From: Pedobacter lusitanus
GTDB lineage: Bacteria; Bacteroidota; Bacteroidia; Sphingobacteriales; Sphingobacteriaceae
NCBI RefSeq assembly: GCF_040026395.1
Contig: NZ_CP157278.1
Span: 62,001-126,000, forward strand
Length of the DNA stretch: 64,000 nt
Reading direction: 5' to 3'
Part shown: positions 45,088 through 54,657 of the stretch, one piece after another
How positions within the stretch are numbered: position 1 is the stretch's first letter
Layout: each line of letters opens with the position of its first letter
Notes under the pieces: generated by a model
Databases searched by the model: none
Seen by the model: only the letters and a program-made list of their open reading frames with translations
What the model was told of the DNA's origin: nothing
Translations under genes and position numbers: made by a program

Positions 45088-48000
45088 ATGATATTGACCA
45101 ATTATCTATTCGGCAAAAAAAAAAATAAAAAGATTGTCGTTTTCTTAATTTCGATTGCTTTTTTGCCCCTGTGTTCACCAGTTTTTGGACAGAAATTTAC
45201 ATTAACAAAGAAAAATATATCAATTGAACAGCTATTCAACGAGATTGAAAAACAGACGGGATATGATATAATCTATTCTAATAAAGATTTAAATGACAGC
45301 GAAAAATTAGACGTCAATTTTAAAAATACTACACTTGATGTGGTTCTGAGCTATTGTCTTAAAAACCAGTCGCTTGATTTTACATTTGATGAGAAAACCA
45401 TAATTATTAAAAGTAGAAATACACCATCTAATTCTATCACTAAAGTGACTTTACCTGGTTTTATATCAATTAATGGAAAAGTGACTGATGAAAATGGGAT
45501 GCCCATGGCGGGGGCATCGATAATAGTTAAAAACTCATCCAAGGTAGCCGTTGCAGATAAACAAGGTTTTTTTTATTTTAATGAGCTTGATGAGCTTGCA
45601 GTTTTGGAAGTGCATTATGTTGGATATGTAACACAAACAGTTCCAGCAGCTGATCTTATTAATCAACCTGTTGTCAGATTAAAGGTGGATTCAACCATAC
45701 TTAATGAAATAAAAGTAGTTTATACCGGTTACCAGGATATCAAAGCTGAACAATTTACCGGTGCTGCAAGTTCTATCAGTAGTAATAGTTATCAAACACC
45801 GATTATTACAAACAATTTTACTGATGGATTAGTAAACAAGCTGCCGGGCCTGGTAATTAATGATAATTTGAGTTTTAATGGAAAGGAATTATTTCAGATC
45901 CGGGGAATTTCAACAGTAGTGTCTGCTTCAGCTCCGCTTATTGTGGTGGATGGTTATCCAACTGAACTTGATATTTACACCATCAACCCGAATGAAATAG
46001 AATCTGTAAGTGTATTAAAAGATGCATCCTCGTCTTCCATCTATGGGATGCGGTCGGCTAACGGGGTGATTATCGTAAACCGAAAAAAGGGGCGAAGAGG
46101 GAAACCTCAGATTCAATTTCTGAGTACTTTTAGTTTCACTCCTAAAGAAGATTATACAACTTACAGGTTTGCTCCATCCAATACTGGAATGAAGTATAGT
46201 ATAGACTTTTATGATTTTAATGTTCAGGATATTTATAATCCGCATAATGGGACTGAATTTTATAAAACTAATGGAACATTATACCGGCCTGGAATAGAAC
46301 CATTCTTCGATTTGCAATCAAAAAAGATTACAAGGTCTGAAATGGAAAAAAAGATGACAGATCAGTATGCTTATGATAACGCCAAAGATTATGGACGGCT
46401 GTTTGAACAGAACAGGATAACACAGCAATATGATGTAAATATCTCTGGAGGAAGTGATAAACTATTATATTTCTTGTCTTCAAACCTGACCAGAAATCAG
46501 CTTTCACAAGCCAGATCTAAAAATCAGCGCTTCTTGCTTTCTGGCAGGGCAACTTACAATCCGGGCAGTAAAGTATCCATATCTATGTCTGCTGATTTTA
46601 TCCAGGGTAAGGAAAGCAGCGTCCCAGTACCCAATTTAATGGATGTCTACTCATTTGAACATTTCACTGATAGTAATGGCAATCCTGCACCAATAAGTTT
46701 TAATTCCAGGATAAATCCTATATATAATGCTCAGAAGATGGCATGCGGATTTCAGGATAATCTAAATTATCCGATAAAGGAGATGAATGAAGTTGGTAGT
46801 TCAGACAAAATTAATACAAACAGAATTAATACCACTTTGGATTATAAAATAATCCGTGGGTTATCATTTAAATTAGGTGGCGTATATGAATATAGTTCGC
46901 AAAGCATAAATCGCTATGCTACAGCTAATTCGTCTGAAATTAAGCAATTAATGAATCTTTATTCGGTTTTGCTGCCAGACGGGGGGCTTGAATATGTGCT
47001 TAAAGATGGAATTTCAACTCAAAACTCGTTTACTACCAGTAATCTGACCGTTCGCGGGCAATTGAATTATGAAAAAGAGTTTGGACATGATCATTTAATT
47101 AATTTGATTTCGGGAATTGAGGTAAACAAATTCACAGTTAATAATAAGATTTCATCTTACCTTGGGGATACTGATAAGGGAATATTACAAAGCCGGGAAA
47201 ATTTGATTGATCTTTTCAATAATGGCCAGCATATTTTAAACCCTTTATTTCCTGCTAATCTTCCACTGAATCCCAGTACTTTTTTTTCACAGCCACATAA
47301 AGATCAGAGGTATATATCGAACTATCTTAATGCTATTTACTCATATCAATCAAAATATTTACTTTCAGGGAGTTTGAATATGAATCAGACTAACCTGAAT
47401 CTTACAGCCTCAAAATTCAGGTATAATCTTCTTTGGTCTGTTGGCGCTGCGTGGAATATTGAAAAGGAAAATTTTATGAAAGGTTTTTCATGGATCAATG
47501 CTTTGAAGCTACGTATGTCCAAAGGGACCCGGGGTAATATCGCTACCATAAGTACACCCGGTATTCTTACTTTACCTGGCTACAACCGATATACCATACC
47601 TGTATCACAAGCCCTGGATTTGATCAAATTTGAAAATAGTAATTTGCATTGGGAGGTTACAAAAAGCTCCAATTTAGGATTAGATTTTTCATTTTTCGAT
47701 AAGATATCAGGAAGTATAGATTATTATAGCAAACAGAGTACTCAACTCCTTAGCAATTCTGCCATAGACCCTACAAAGGGAGGCCCCTTGGCTGCAACTA
47801 ATGATGCAAGTATTGAAAATAAGGGAATAGAATTGAATTTAAATGCAGACTTGCTAACAGGAAACAAATTAAAATGGAATACGGGAGTTGTTTTTTCCTA
47901 TAACAGCAATAAGGTTTTGGGCATATATATTGATAATCGGACAATGAGCTATAACTATCTCAATAATAGTAATTCCGCAAATAGCTATATTCCTGGATAT

Positions 48001-48615
48001 CCGGCTGGTTCAATTCTTAGTTATCCATTTGGAGGTTTGTCTAACGGTGGGCTACCGGAGGTACGTGTTAAAGATGGGGCTGAAAAATCACCATATGATC
48101 AGGGACTTAAAGAATTAGTTTATTCGGGAAATGGGATTCCTCCCTATACCATTGGACTAAGTAATCGTATTGATATTGGTTCTTTTTATCTGTATACTAT
48201 GATAGATTTTTATACCGGATTTAAAATACGGGTCCCAAGAATAGGTCCGGGCGGTACACGTCCTTTGGAAGGCACTGATAATTATTTCAAAAAGGCTGGG
48301 GACGAGAAAAATACAGATGTTTTAGGTGTTTATACTGAGCGGTTATTTAGCTACTTTGATCAAATGGTTTATCAGTTTTCTGATACTTATGCAGTAAATG
48401 GCAGTTATATTTTATTAAGGGATGTTACTTTAGCTTGCAGGCTTAACAGCAGGGTGTTAAAAAACTCCCGCCTGAAAAAATTAGAGATTAAGGTTCAGGG
48501 AACTAATTTATTGACACATGGATTTAACAAGTATAATTATAGTGCGGCTACCGGAGATTTCTCAAGAAGGAATTTGGTTCCTACATTTTCACTAGGTTTA
48601 TCGGCTAATTTTTAA
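45088..48615 (+). CDS. SusC-family receptor with STN signalling domain
   Basis: 1175 aa from ATG 45088; a TTG at 45073 overlaps fecR. A signal peptide is followed by an STN domain (about 42-115, ISIEQLFNEIEKQTGYDIIYS), a CarboxypepD_reg domain (about 130-210, VTDENGMPMAGASIIVKN), a plug (INPNEIESVSVLKDASSSSIYG) and a large barrel ending LGLSANF. The STN domain relays substrate occupancy to FecR, which releases the sigma factor. The partner SusD begins 10 bp later. Confidence 0.95.
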   Translation: MILTNYLFGKKKNKKIVVFLISIAFLPLCSPVFGQKFTLTKKNISIEQLFNEIEKQTGYDIIYSNKDLNDSEKLDVNFKNTTLDVVLSYCLKNQSLDFTFDEKTIIIKSRNTPSNSITKVTLPGFISINGKVTDENGMPMAGASIIVKNSSKVAVADKQGFFYFNELDELAVLEVHYVGYVTQTVPAADLINQPVVRLKVDSTILNEIKVVYTGYQDIKAEQFTGAASSISSNSYQTPIITNNFTDGLVNKLPGLVINDNLSFNGKELFQIRGISTVVSASAPLIVVDGYPTELDIYTINPNEIESVSVLKDASSSSIYGMRSANGVIIVNRKKGRRGKPQIQFLSTFSFTPKEDYTTYRFAPSNTGMKYSIDFYDFNVQDIYNPHNGTEFYKTNGTLYRPGIEPFFDLQSKKITRSEMEKKMTDQYAYDNAKDYGRLFEQNRITQQYDVNISGGSDKLLYFLSSNLTRNQLSQARSKNQRFLLSGRATYNPGSKVSISMSADFIQGKESSVPVPNLMDVYSFEHFTDSNGNPAPISFNSRINPIYNAQKMACGFQDNLNYPIKEMNEVGSSDKINTNRINTTLDYKIIRGLSFKLGGVYEYSSQSINRYATANSSEIKQLMNLYSVLLPDGGLEYVLKDGISTQNSFTTSNLTVRGQLNYEKEFGHDHLINLISGIEVNKFTVNNKISSYLGDTDKGILQSRENLIDLFNNGQHILNPLFPANLPLNPSTFFSQPHKDQRYISNYLNAIYSYQSKYLLSGSLNMNQTNLNLTASKFRYNLLWSVGAAWNIEKENFMKGFSWINALKLRMSKGTRGNIATISTPGILTLPGYNRYTIPVSQALDLIKFENSNLHWEVTKSSNLGLDFSFFDKISGSIDYYSKQSTQLLSNSAIDPTKGGPLAATNDASIENKGIELNLNADLLTGNKLKWNTGVVFSYNSNKVLGIYIDNRTMSYNYLNNSNSANSYIPGYPAGSILSYPFGGLSNGGLPEVRVKDGAEKSPYDQGLKELVYSGNGIPPYTIGLSNRIDIGSFYLYTMIDFYTGFKIRVPRIGPGGTRPLEGTDNYFKKAGDEKNTDVLGVYTERLFSYFDQMVYQFSDTYAVNGSYILLRDVTLACRLNSRVLKNSRLKKLEIKVQGTNLLTHGFNKYNYSAATGDFSRRNLVPTFSLGLSANF

Positions 48616-48625
48616 TCTTACCTGT

Positions 48626-49951
48626 ATGAAAATCAATAAAATGCTTTTTTTTTTAGTACTGGCAATACAATTTTCTTCTTGTAAAAAATTTCTGACCACT
48701 ACAAATGAGGGCCAGCTTATTCCAAAGTCAGCAGCAGATTATGATCTTTTGTTAAATAGCGAACAATTAATAAATAGTGGAAATGGTTTGCTGGATGTAA
48801 TGACTGATGATGCCTATAATCCTTTATTTCGGTCTTCGGGGACACCAAGTTCTGCACTAGCCTATATCTGGGCAGATCAGCTTGATGAGAGAGCGGATAA
48901 TCCGCCAGTAATATGGAGTGATCATTATGCTCATATTTATATTTTTAATATTATAATTAACAAAGTAGATCAAGCAGAAACAGGTACAACTACAAAAAAA
49001 AGAAGTTTAAAAGCAGAAGCGTTGCTTGGGAGAGCTTTTGAGTTACTTTCCCTTGTCAATATCTATGGGAAGCCATACGATAAGGCAAGTGCAGCAACAA
49101 ATCCAGCAGTTCCATTTATTGTTTCCAATGATATTACGGTTAAGACCCCACCCAGGGCAAGCGTTGATTTTATTTATGAGCAAATTATTCATGATATTAA
49201 GGCTGCGATACCAGATTTACCAGCAGATAACAGTATAAATAAGTTTAGAGGGAGTATAAGTGCAGCTAATAGCATTCTGGCGCGGACTTATTTATATATG
49301 GGTAACTATGAGGAAGCCGCAAAATATGCGGAACTGGCAATAAATGGAGGTACAACAGAACTTTTAGATTATAATGTAACCGGAATTCCTTTATCTTTAA
49401 TTAGTAAACAGGAAATATATGTACGCTTTGATAATGTATCTGGCGTTGGGGCAGACCCGGGACTACTTGAGTCTTATGACCAGAATGATTTTCGGCTTAA
49501 CTTATATTATTATCTGGATACGCTCAATAATGCCAGGCAAGGGGTTCCCAACCTGGTTCCAGAAAGAAATAACTATGGTACATCTGTTGCCGAAATGAAG
49601 TTAATTATTGCTGAAGCTGCGGCGAGAGCAAACCATATATCTCTTGCATTGCAACAATTAAATGAACTTCGAAAATTCCGTATATCCAGGGCGGCCTATC
49701 AGCCTGTTCAGCTAGCAGGGCAGGAAGAAGTCCTGCAAAGTATACTTCAGGAACGGAGGCGTGAGCTTGCTTTTAAAGGGCTCAGATGGTTTGATATGCG
49801 GCGTTTTGATCTGGAGGGTAGAATGAAGGCTATCACACGTCTCGATGATCATAACATGGAAGCTGGTGTTTTAGCAGTTCACAGTTCAAAATATACGCTT
49901 AAAATACCAGCAAATGTTTTAAGTTTTAATCCGGATATGTCACAAAATTAA
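48626..49951 (+). CDS. SusD/RagB-family lipoprotein
   Basis: 441 aa, short for the family (usually about 480-600). Lipobox QFSSC then KK. It has SusD helices with KAEALLGRAFELLSLVNIYG, YLYMGNYEEAAKYAELAI, and the C-terminal LQERRRELAFKGLRWFDMRRF block. It is the surface partner of the SusC encoded immediately upstream. Confidence 0.94.
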   Translation: MKINKMLFFLVLAIQFSSCKKFLTTTNEGQLIPKSAADYDLLLNSEQLINSGNGLLDVMTDDAYNPLFRSSGTPSSALAYIWADQLDERADNPPVIWSDHYAHIYIFNIIINKVDQAETGTTTKKRSLKAEALLGRAFELLSLVNIYGKPYDKASAATNPAVPFIVSNDITVKTPPRASVDFIYEQIIHDIKAAIPDLPADNSINKFRGSISAANSILARTYLYMGNYEEAAKYAELAINGGTTELLDYNVTGIPLSLISKQEIYVRFDNVSGVGADPGLLESYDQNDFRLNLYYYLDTLNNARQGVPNLVPERNNYGTSVAEMKLIIAEAAARANHISLALQQLNELRKFRISRAAYQPVQLAGQEEVLQSILQERRRELAFKGLRWFDMRRFDLEGRMKAITRLDDHNMEAGVLAVHSSKYTLKIPANVLSFNPDMSQN

Positions 49952-49978
49952 AAGAGAGCGTACAATTCACTCTCTTTT
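49950..49978. terminator. Bidirectional terminator after the second SusC/SusD operon
   Basis: AAAAGAGAG and CTCTCTTTT, 11 bases apart, sit between the SusD stop and the convergent LuxR-type gene. T runs lie on both strands. Confidence 0.85.
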
Positions 49979-49983
49979 GATCA

Positions 49984-50637
49984 TTAGGCAATTGCGTAAT
50001 TTATACTTTTATCCATAGATAATAGTTCACCTTTACTATTAATGTTTAATTTCTTATAGATTCTTTTGATATGCTCTCTAACTGTATTGATAGAGATATT
50101 CAGTTTAAATCCAATCATTTTGTAACTCAATCCTTTAGTAATGCCATCTACGATTTGTGATTCCCTTGGTGTAAGCGCTCCATAGTGATAAGTCTGAAAT
50201 TCAATGATCTCAAATATTTTTTTTGTTAAAATGGGGCTTATATATAAGCAACCCTCAACGACGTTCAAAATGGCATAAAAGAGCTCTTGATTATTTAGTC
50301 CTTTTCTCATGTAGCCATGGGCTCCGGCATGTATTGCTTCGATGATAGTAAACTTGTCATCCGCATCCGAATGTATAATAATCATGCAGTTCGGAAAGCG
50401 CTTTTTTAATAATTGTAATCCCTTTATTCCAGTTGTTTTTGGCATGTTGATATCACATATAATTACGTCAGGTTCATATATGGCATTTTTTAACCGACCT
50501 AATTCTGTCAATGAATTTAATGTAAAAAGAACAGAAAAATCAGGCTTATCAAAACTTGAAAGGGCAAAATCAAGGGATTTAATAATTAACGGGTTATCAT
50601 CTATTATTCCGATTTTTATGGTTTTTCCTATTCTCAT
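49984..50637 (-). CDS. NarL/LuxR-type response regulator
   Basis: 217 aa. Receiver domain (IGIIDDNPLI, then DVIICDINMPKTTG with the phospho-acceptor Asp, and a YMRKGLNNQELFYAI region). The LuxR helix-turn-helix is at about 150-210 (LTPRESQIVDGITKGLSYKMIGFKLNISINTVREHIKRIYKKL). No histidine kinase is adjacent. It is convergent with SusD and divergent from the 51-53 kb genes. Confidence 0.92.
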   Translation of the reverse strand: MRIGKTIKIGIIDDNPLIIKSLDFALSSFDKPDFSVLFTLNSLTELGRLKNAIYEPDVIICDINMPKTTGIKGLQLLKKRFPNCMIIIHSDADDKFTIIEAIHAGAHGYMRKGLNNQELFYAILNVVEGCLYISPILTKKIFEIIEFQTYHYGALTPRESQIVDGITKGLSYKMIGFKLNISINTVREHIKRIYKKLNINSKGELLSMDKSINYAIA

Positions 50638-50870
50638 TCTCTGGTTTAGTTAAACGGTTTAGCTATTAATTTGAAGTTTTTATCTTCATTTTGTCTTTCA
50701 CTTACTTATAAGTACCCTGAGAGGAGCATATCCTTCAAACTATTTTAAGAAAAGCAATATTAATTTTCAAGCCCGGTTTGAGGTTCAGCCTATCATATAA
50801 ATTTCTTATCCAGGAGGGAAGTGTGTTTTAGGATGGATTCCTAATAAAATTTGTGGTTTTTATTAGTTTG

Positions 50871-50886
50871 TAACATTAATATGTGA
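50871..50886. promoter_or_regulatory. Degenerate copy of the TCACAT-N4-ATGTGA palindrome
   Basis: TAACAT-TAAT-ATGTGA differs from the four exact sites at 56.8-62.8 kb by one base. It lies 254 bp before the barrel/S41 peptidase genes. It could be chance. Confidence 0.35.
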
Positions 50887-51032
50887 TGGGTTGTAAAATT
50901 GTTAAGTCAGAAGATGCACATAGTTTTGTAAGACTATTTAACCATATATATTGGTAGATGTATTTGGTCTTAAGTAGTAGTTCTTTCACGAATGAGTTAA
51001 ATACTCATAAGTTAGTTTAGTTATAGGCTTAT

Positions 51033-51064
51033 TAGGCTTCGGAGTGGTTTCCGAAGCCTATTTT
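51033..51064 (+). terminator. Intrinsic terminator within an intergenic region
   Basis: An 11-bp perfect stem, TAGGCTTCGGA with TCCGAAGCCTA, is followed by TTTTATT, 76 bp before the ATG at 51140. No gene precedes it on the plus strand: the region 50638-51032 has no protein-coding frame. It therefore ends either a small RNA or an attenuated leader of the downstream genes. Confidence 0.8.
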
Positions 51065-51139
51065 ATTATAATATTAATTTAACCGATGAATTTATCTGCA
51101 TTCAGAATACAAATTATCTTATCATGGACAATTAAAATT

Positions 51140-51859
51140 ATGAAACAAAAACATTTACTATTATGCCTGGTGCTCATTGGCACTGCATTTACTTCAAGGG
51201 CTCAGTTTTCTGTGGGGCTCGAAACAGGAATCAACAAAAACACCCTTTATACCAATACGGGGTTTGATGCTTTTACTCAATATAAGTCTTCAAACGGATT
51301 TAATATTGGTGTGCCTGTCAGATACGATTTCAATAGTTATATTGCGATACAAGCTGATCCACAATATATTCAGAAAAACTATAAACTTGCCCGTACTGAT
51401 TTTTACGATGGTGTCTATACAAATTATCGGAATAGCTATGTGCAATTGCCAGTAATGGCACATCTCTCTATTGGGGATAAAAAGCTTAAGGGCTTTTTAA
51501 ATTTGGGCGCTTACGCAGGATACTGGGCATCATCACATATTAAAGGAACTCAGCCAGATATTTTCGGGAAATCAAATGATGACCTTGATCAGTATACAAA
51601 CTTATTGCAATTAAAACCAGGAGTTAAATTTGATCAAAAATATGATTTTGACAGTCGACGGGATCGCCGCATAGAACTTGGAGCACTTATTGGGATTGGT
51701 ATTGAGTATGAGTTAAATTCCCGGTACCAGATTTTTGCTGAGACCAGGTATTATCATGGGCTAACTGATTTACAAAAAAACTACATGATTGAACAGGTAC
51801 CGCGTTACAACCAGACTTTTACAGGTCAGGTAGGTTGTATGTACCGTTTTGGTAAATAA
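51140..51859 (+). CDS. Outer-membrane beta-barrel (PorT/porin-like) protein
   Basis: 239 aa from ATG 51140, which opens the signal peptide MKQKHLLLCLVLIGTAFTSRAQ; an in-frame ATG at 51086 lies within the terminator's downstream flank. The mature part has repeating amphipathic strands (FSVGLETGINKNTLYTNTGF, VRYDFNSYIAIQADPQYIQK, GIGIEYELNSRYQIFAETRY) of the outer-membrane beta-barrel PorT-like family. It is followed 32 bp later by the S41 peptidase, suggesting a two-gene unit. Confidence 0.8.
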   Translation: MKQKHLLLCLVLIGTAFTSRAQFSVGLETGINKNTLYTNTGFDAFTQYKSSNGFNIGVPVRYDFNSYIAIQADPQYIQKNYKLARTDFYDGVYTNYRNSYVQLPVMAHLSIGDKKLKGFLNLGAYAGYWASSHIKGTQPDIFGKSNDDLDQYTNLLQLKPGVKFDQKYDFDSRRDRRIELGALIGIGIEYELNSRYQIFAETRYYHGLTDLQKNYMIEQVPRYNQTFTGQVGCMYRFGK

Positions 51860-51891
51860 ATTAACATTTTGATATTTAAAATCTAACAATA

Positions 51892-53097
51892 ATGAATCTA
51901 ACACATTTACATAGAAATACAGTAAAACTAATATTGGGAATAATTCTGATCATTTCTACATTTTCTTGCCGAAAGGAAGTTCCTCAAATTAACCAGCCTG
52001 AACGTTATACTCAGACTAATTTTGCAGATATTTTTCAGTCCTATTGGACAGGGATGAATAATAGTTATATTTTCTGGGATATTGACCATACTAACTGGGA
52101 TGATGTTTATAAGAAGTATAAGCCGATTTTCGCAAAACTAAATGCGAATGACTCAACTGATATAAGAAAAGCTTATACCTATTTTAAAGAAATGACATCA
52201 AATCTGGTTGACTCCCATTATACTTTAAAATTTAATAATGATTATTTACAAGATTCAGCTTGGATTCAGCCTGCCAGGTCCAGACATGAAAAACAGCCAG
52301 GTTATCATGGGGGTTTTGGTAAAAATTTCTTTAAATATACACTCATGAAAAAGTACCTTGATACAGGGGCAATGTTTGGTGACGTTACCACTTATGATAG
52401 GAATTATGTTTATGCTGTTGCAGGAAAAATTAAAGCTAACAATATTCTTTATCTGCATTTTAACACATTTTATTTAAAGGAGGTTTATGGCTATACCGGA
52501 AATTTCAGTTTAGCCATAAGAAGAACATTACAGTATTACCTGGATCAGGTGAGAAATCCTGCTGGTCTGAGAGGTATCATTATAGATGTACGTAGTAACG
52601 GTGGGGGACAATTGGCTGATCTTGATTTCTTAATTGGACCATTGACCGATAAGTCTTATGTAATAGGGGCAACACGCGGAAAAAGCGGCACCGGGCGCTT
52701 AGATTATGGCCCCTGGATTGATGCAAAGGTTAACGCTACTGGTGCCAATGCTTTTACTGCACCCGTTATCATACTGGCCGATGTGAATTCTATAAGCATG
52801 TCAGAAATGACTACTATGGCGATTAAAGCACTTCCTTCAGGCAATGGGAAATTTGTCGGAGAACAAACATGGGGCGGAACTGGTCCATTATCAAGGAATG
52901 AATTTTTTAACAGTGGCCAATTTTCTACGGGCTTTTTCAGGAGCGTATATACTTCTTCATTAATGATGCGAGATAAAGATGGGAAAATCTATGAAAATAT
53001 TGGTTTGTCTCCGGATATTGAGGTTAAGTACGATGCGGCTGCAATAGCGTTAGGTAATGACCCTCAATTAGAAAGGGCGATCAATTTGATCCCATAA
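51892..53097 (+). CDS. S41-family peptidase lipoprotein
   Basis: 401 aa with lipobox ISTFSC. After an N-terminal helical region (DSHYTLKF), the C-terminal processing-peptidase core reads RGIIIDVRSNGGGQLADLDF, then APVIILADVNSISMSEMTTM, where the Ser of SMSE matches the catalytic Ser, and VGEQTWGGTGPL. There is no PDZ domain. It is probably a periplasmic or surface protease acting on protein tails. It ends the two-gene unit, with a terminator following. Confidence 0.88.
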   Translation: MNLTHLHRNTVKLILGIILIISTFSCRKEVPQINQPERYTQTNFADIFQSYWTGMNNSYIFWDIDHTNWDDVYKKYKPIFAKLNANDSTDIRKAYTYFKEMTSNLVDSHYTLKFNNDYLQDSAWIQPARSRHEKQPGYHGGFGKNFFKYTLMKKYLDTGAMFGDVTTYDRNYVYAVAGKIKANNILYLHFNTFYLKEVYGYTGNFSLAIRRTLQYYLDQVRNPAGLRGIIIDVRSNGGGQLADLDFLIGPLTDKSYVIGATRGKSGTGRLDYGPWIDAKVNATGANAFTAPVIILADVNSISMSEMTTMAIKALPSGNGKFVGEQTWGGTGPLSRNEFFNSGQFSTGFFRSVYTSSLMMRDKDGKIYENIGLSPDIEVKYDAAAIALGNDPQLERAINLIP

Positions 53098-53107
53098 TGC
53101 TTTTTAA

Positions 53108-53144
53108 TTTAAGACCTGCATTTTAATTAAGTGCAGGTCTTAAA
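53108..53144 (+). terminator. Terminator after the S41 peptidase
   Basis: 13-bp exact arms TTTAAGACCTGCA and TGCAGGTCTTAAA with an 11-base loop, 11 bases after the stop. Confidence 0.85.
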
Positions 53145-53147
53145 TAA

Positions 53148-53282
53148 TTATAATGCCATATCAGCCATCTTCAGATAATGATTTTGAGTTCCATCATTAA
53201 GACTTATCTGTCCGGTTTTTCCAAAGACCATTCCTTTTTCTGAGCCCATAGATTTACTACCCGAAAACCTGGCTACGAAGAA
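53148..53282 (-). pseudogene. Short C-terminal gene remnant, family unknown
   Basis: A minus-strand frame of 44 codons reads VARFSGSKSMGSEKGMVFGK, TGQISLNDGTQNHYLKMADM and AL, then TAA. The composition is protein-like, but it opens directly after a stop and has no start, so it appears to be the tail of a lost gene. The rest of 53283-53460 holds no gene. Confidence 0.35.
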
Positions 53283-53460
53283 TTAAATGATAGTAATTAC
53301 AATTTATCCATAGGGAAACACCAAAATACCTGAAGCAGATCATATATAAAGGTTAGTATGTGTTTGTATGGAAGCGAATAAAGATAGATAAGCCTGAAAA
53401 GGCGTTTACTCTTATAGTGAATGAGAAGACAGAAAGTGCTGGTATAAATCTTTACAGTAG

Positions 53461-53502
53461 AAAACAGCAAGCCCAATCATTAAGGATTGGGCTTGCTGTT
53501 TT
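53461..53502 (-). terminator. Terminator after the GH18-like gene
   Basis: 18-bp perfect arms (AAAACAGCAAGCCCAATC and its complement) with an ATTAAG loop, 11 bases beyond the stop at 53514. The T run lies on the minus strand. Confidence 0.93.
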
Positions 53503-53513
53503 GTCTTTATGAG

Positions 53514-54566
53514 TTATTTGGAACGGGATACGTTCGCTGTATCAGCAGTAGTAGGTAAAACATAATAGTGAACATCATCTTTTATCTTTCCATCATTATT
53601 TTTATCAATTGCTGCTACATCAGAGTTACCATTATAGGGGCCATCTGCTGCTAGACCAGTTGCAGTTACCTGAGCTTTGGAACCATAGCGAGTCTTTGCA
53701 AAATCATTAAGTGCAGTTAGACTGCTACTATTGGCAGCAAAAAGCATAACGCCTCCTCCACTATTTTTCATAGCAGATGCTGTGACTTTAGTTATATCAG
53801 AAGAAGTGCTTTCAACAAATATTTTATTGGCAGGAATCCCATTTCCACTAAAACTGCCACCAAAATTTGTGATTGCATATGTTATTAATGCTGCACTATT
53901 TTTAATTTCAGTACTATTTACGTTGAATAAATAAAGCCCTATTATTTTTGTTGGGAGTAATTTACGGATGGCCGCTAACACCATTGGCATTGATGCATCA
54001 TTTGCAACTCCATTAGAATATTCGTTGTCAACTTCCACGCCATCTAAACCGTATTTGTCAACTGTGGCTTTTACACTTCTAGCAAAATAATCTGCATCAT
54101 CCTGTGATGTAAACTGACTCCATCCACTTGCATCATGATTATTCAATAGGCTTAATGTCACCTTAATACCTTTTGCCTGCAGTTTTTTTACATAATCTGT
54201 TTTCTCAAGCAAATAATATGTTTGTGGGTTTAAGGAAACAACAGCTTTTGGGGTTTTCTCCTGACTAAGATTAATATTGCCGGCAAAGATACATGCAACA
54301 TTTACTACAGGAGACCCATCTTTAATACCAGTTGCACCATTTAAGGTAAACAGGCCCATGTTGCTTAAATTACTTGTATTAGTTTCTACATACGTTATCA
54401 GGGCCTGAGCGGGAAGAGTGTCCGCAGGCTTAGTCGTAACTGCGCAATTTGTGACATTTTTTTGATCGTTCAATAGATCCGGCGCGGTCGTTTTTTTGCA
54501 GGCTGGCAGGTAAATTAATCCAGCCACGCACATTGTCATTAGACAAAAAAGGTTGTTTTTTTTCAT
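53514..54566 (-). CDS. GH18-type endo-beta-N-acetylglucosaminidase-like lipoprotein
   Basis: 350 aa with lipobox IYLPAC then KK. A TIM-barrel fold is suggested by ALITYVETNTSNLSN at the first strand and by YGLDGVEVDNEYSNG (about 173-187), which matches the family 18 motif D-x-x-D-x-D-x-E as D175-G-V-E178-V-D180-N-E182. E182 would be the acid/base and D180 the assisting residue; the earlier D-to-E change at 178 is unusual. A C-terminal segment, DVAAIDKNNDGKIKDDVHYY, resembles an EF-hand-like dockerin loop. It probably cuts N-glycans or chitobiose links outside the cell. Confidence 0.8.
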   Translation of the reverse strand: MKKNNLFCLMTMCVAGLIYLPACKKTTAPDLLNDQKNVTNCAVTTKPADTLPAQALITYVETNTSNLSNMGLFTLNGATGIKDGSPVVNVACIFAGNINLSQEKTPKAVVSLNPQTYYLLEKTDYVKKLQAKGIKVTLSLLNNHDASGWSQFTSQDDADYFARSVKATVDKYGLDGVEVDNEYSNGVANDASMPMVLAAIRKLLPTKIIGLYLFNVNSTEIKNSAALITYAITNFGGSFSGNGIPANKIFVESTSSDITKVTASAMKNSGGGVMLFAANSSSLTALNDFAKTRYGSKAQVTATGLAADGPYNGNSDVAAIDKNNDGKIKDDVHYYVLPTTADTANVSRSK

Positions 54567-54657
54567 TTTGAATATATTTATTATTTGGTTTGATTTTAAT
54601 TTTTAGAATAATCTGAGTTTTAGGCTAATTTCAATTCCTCTTTTTTAAAATGAGTTA

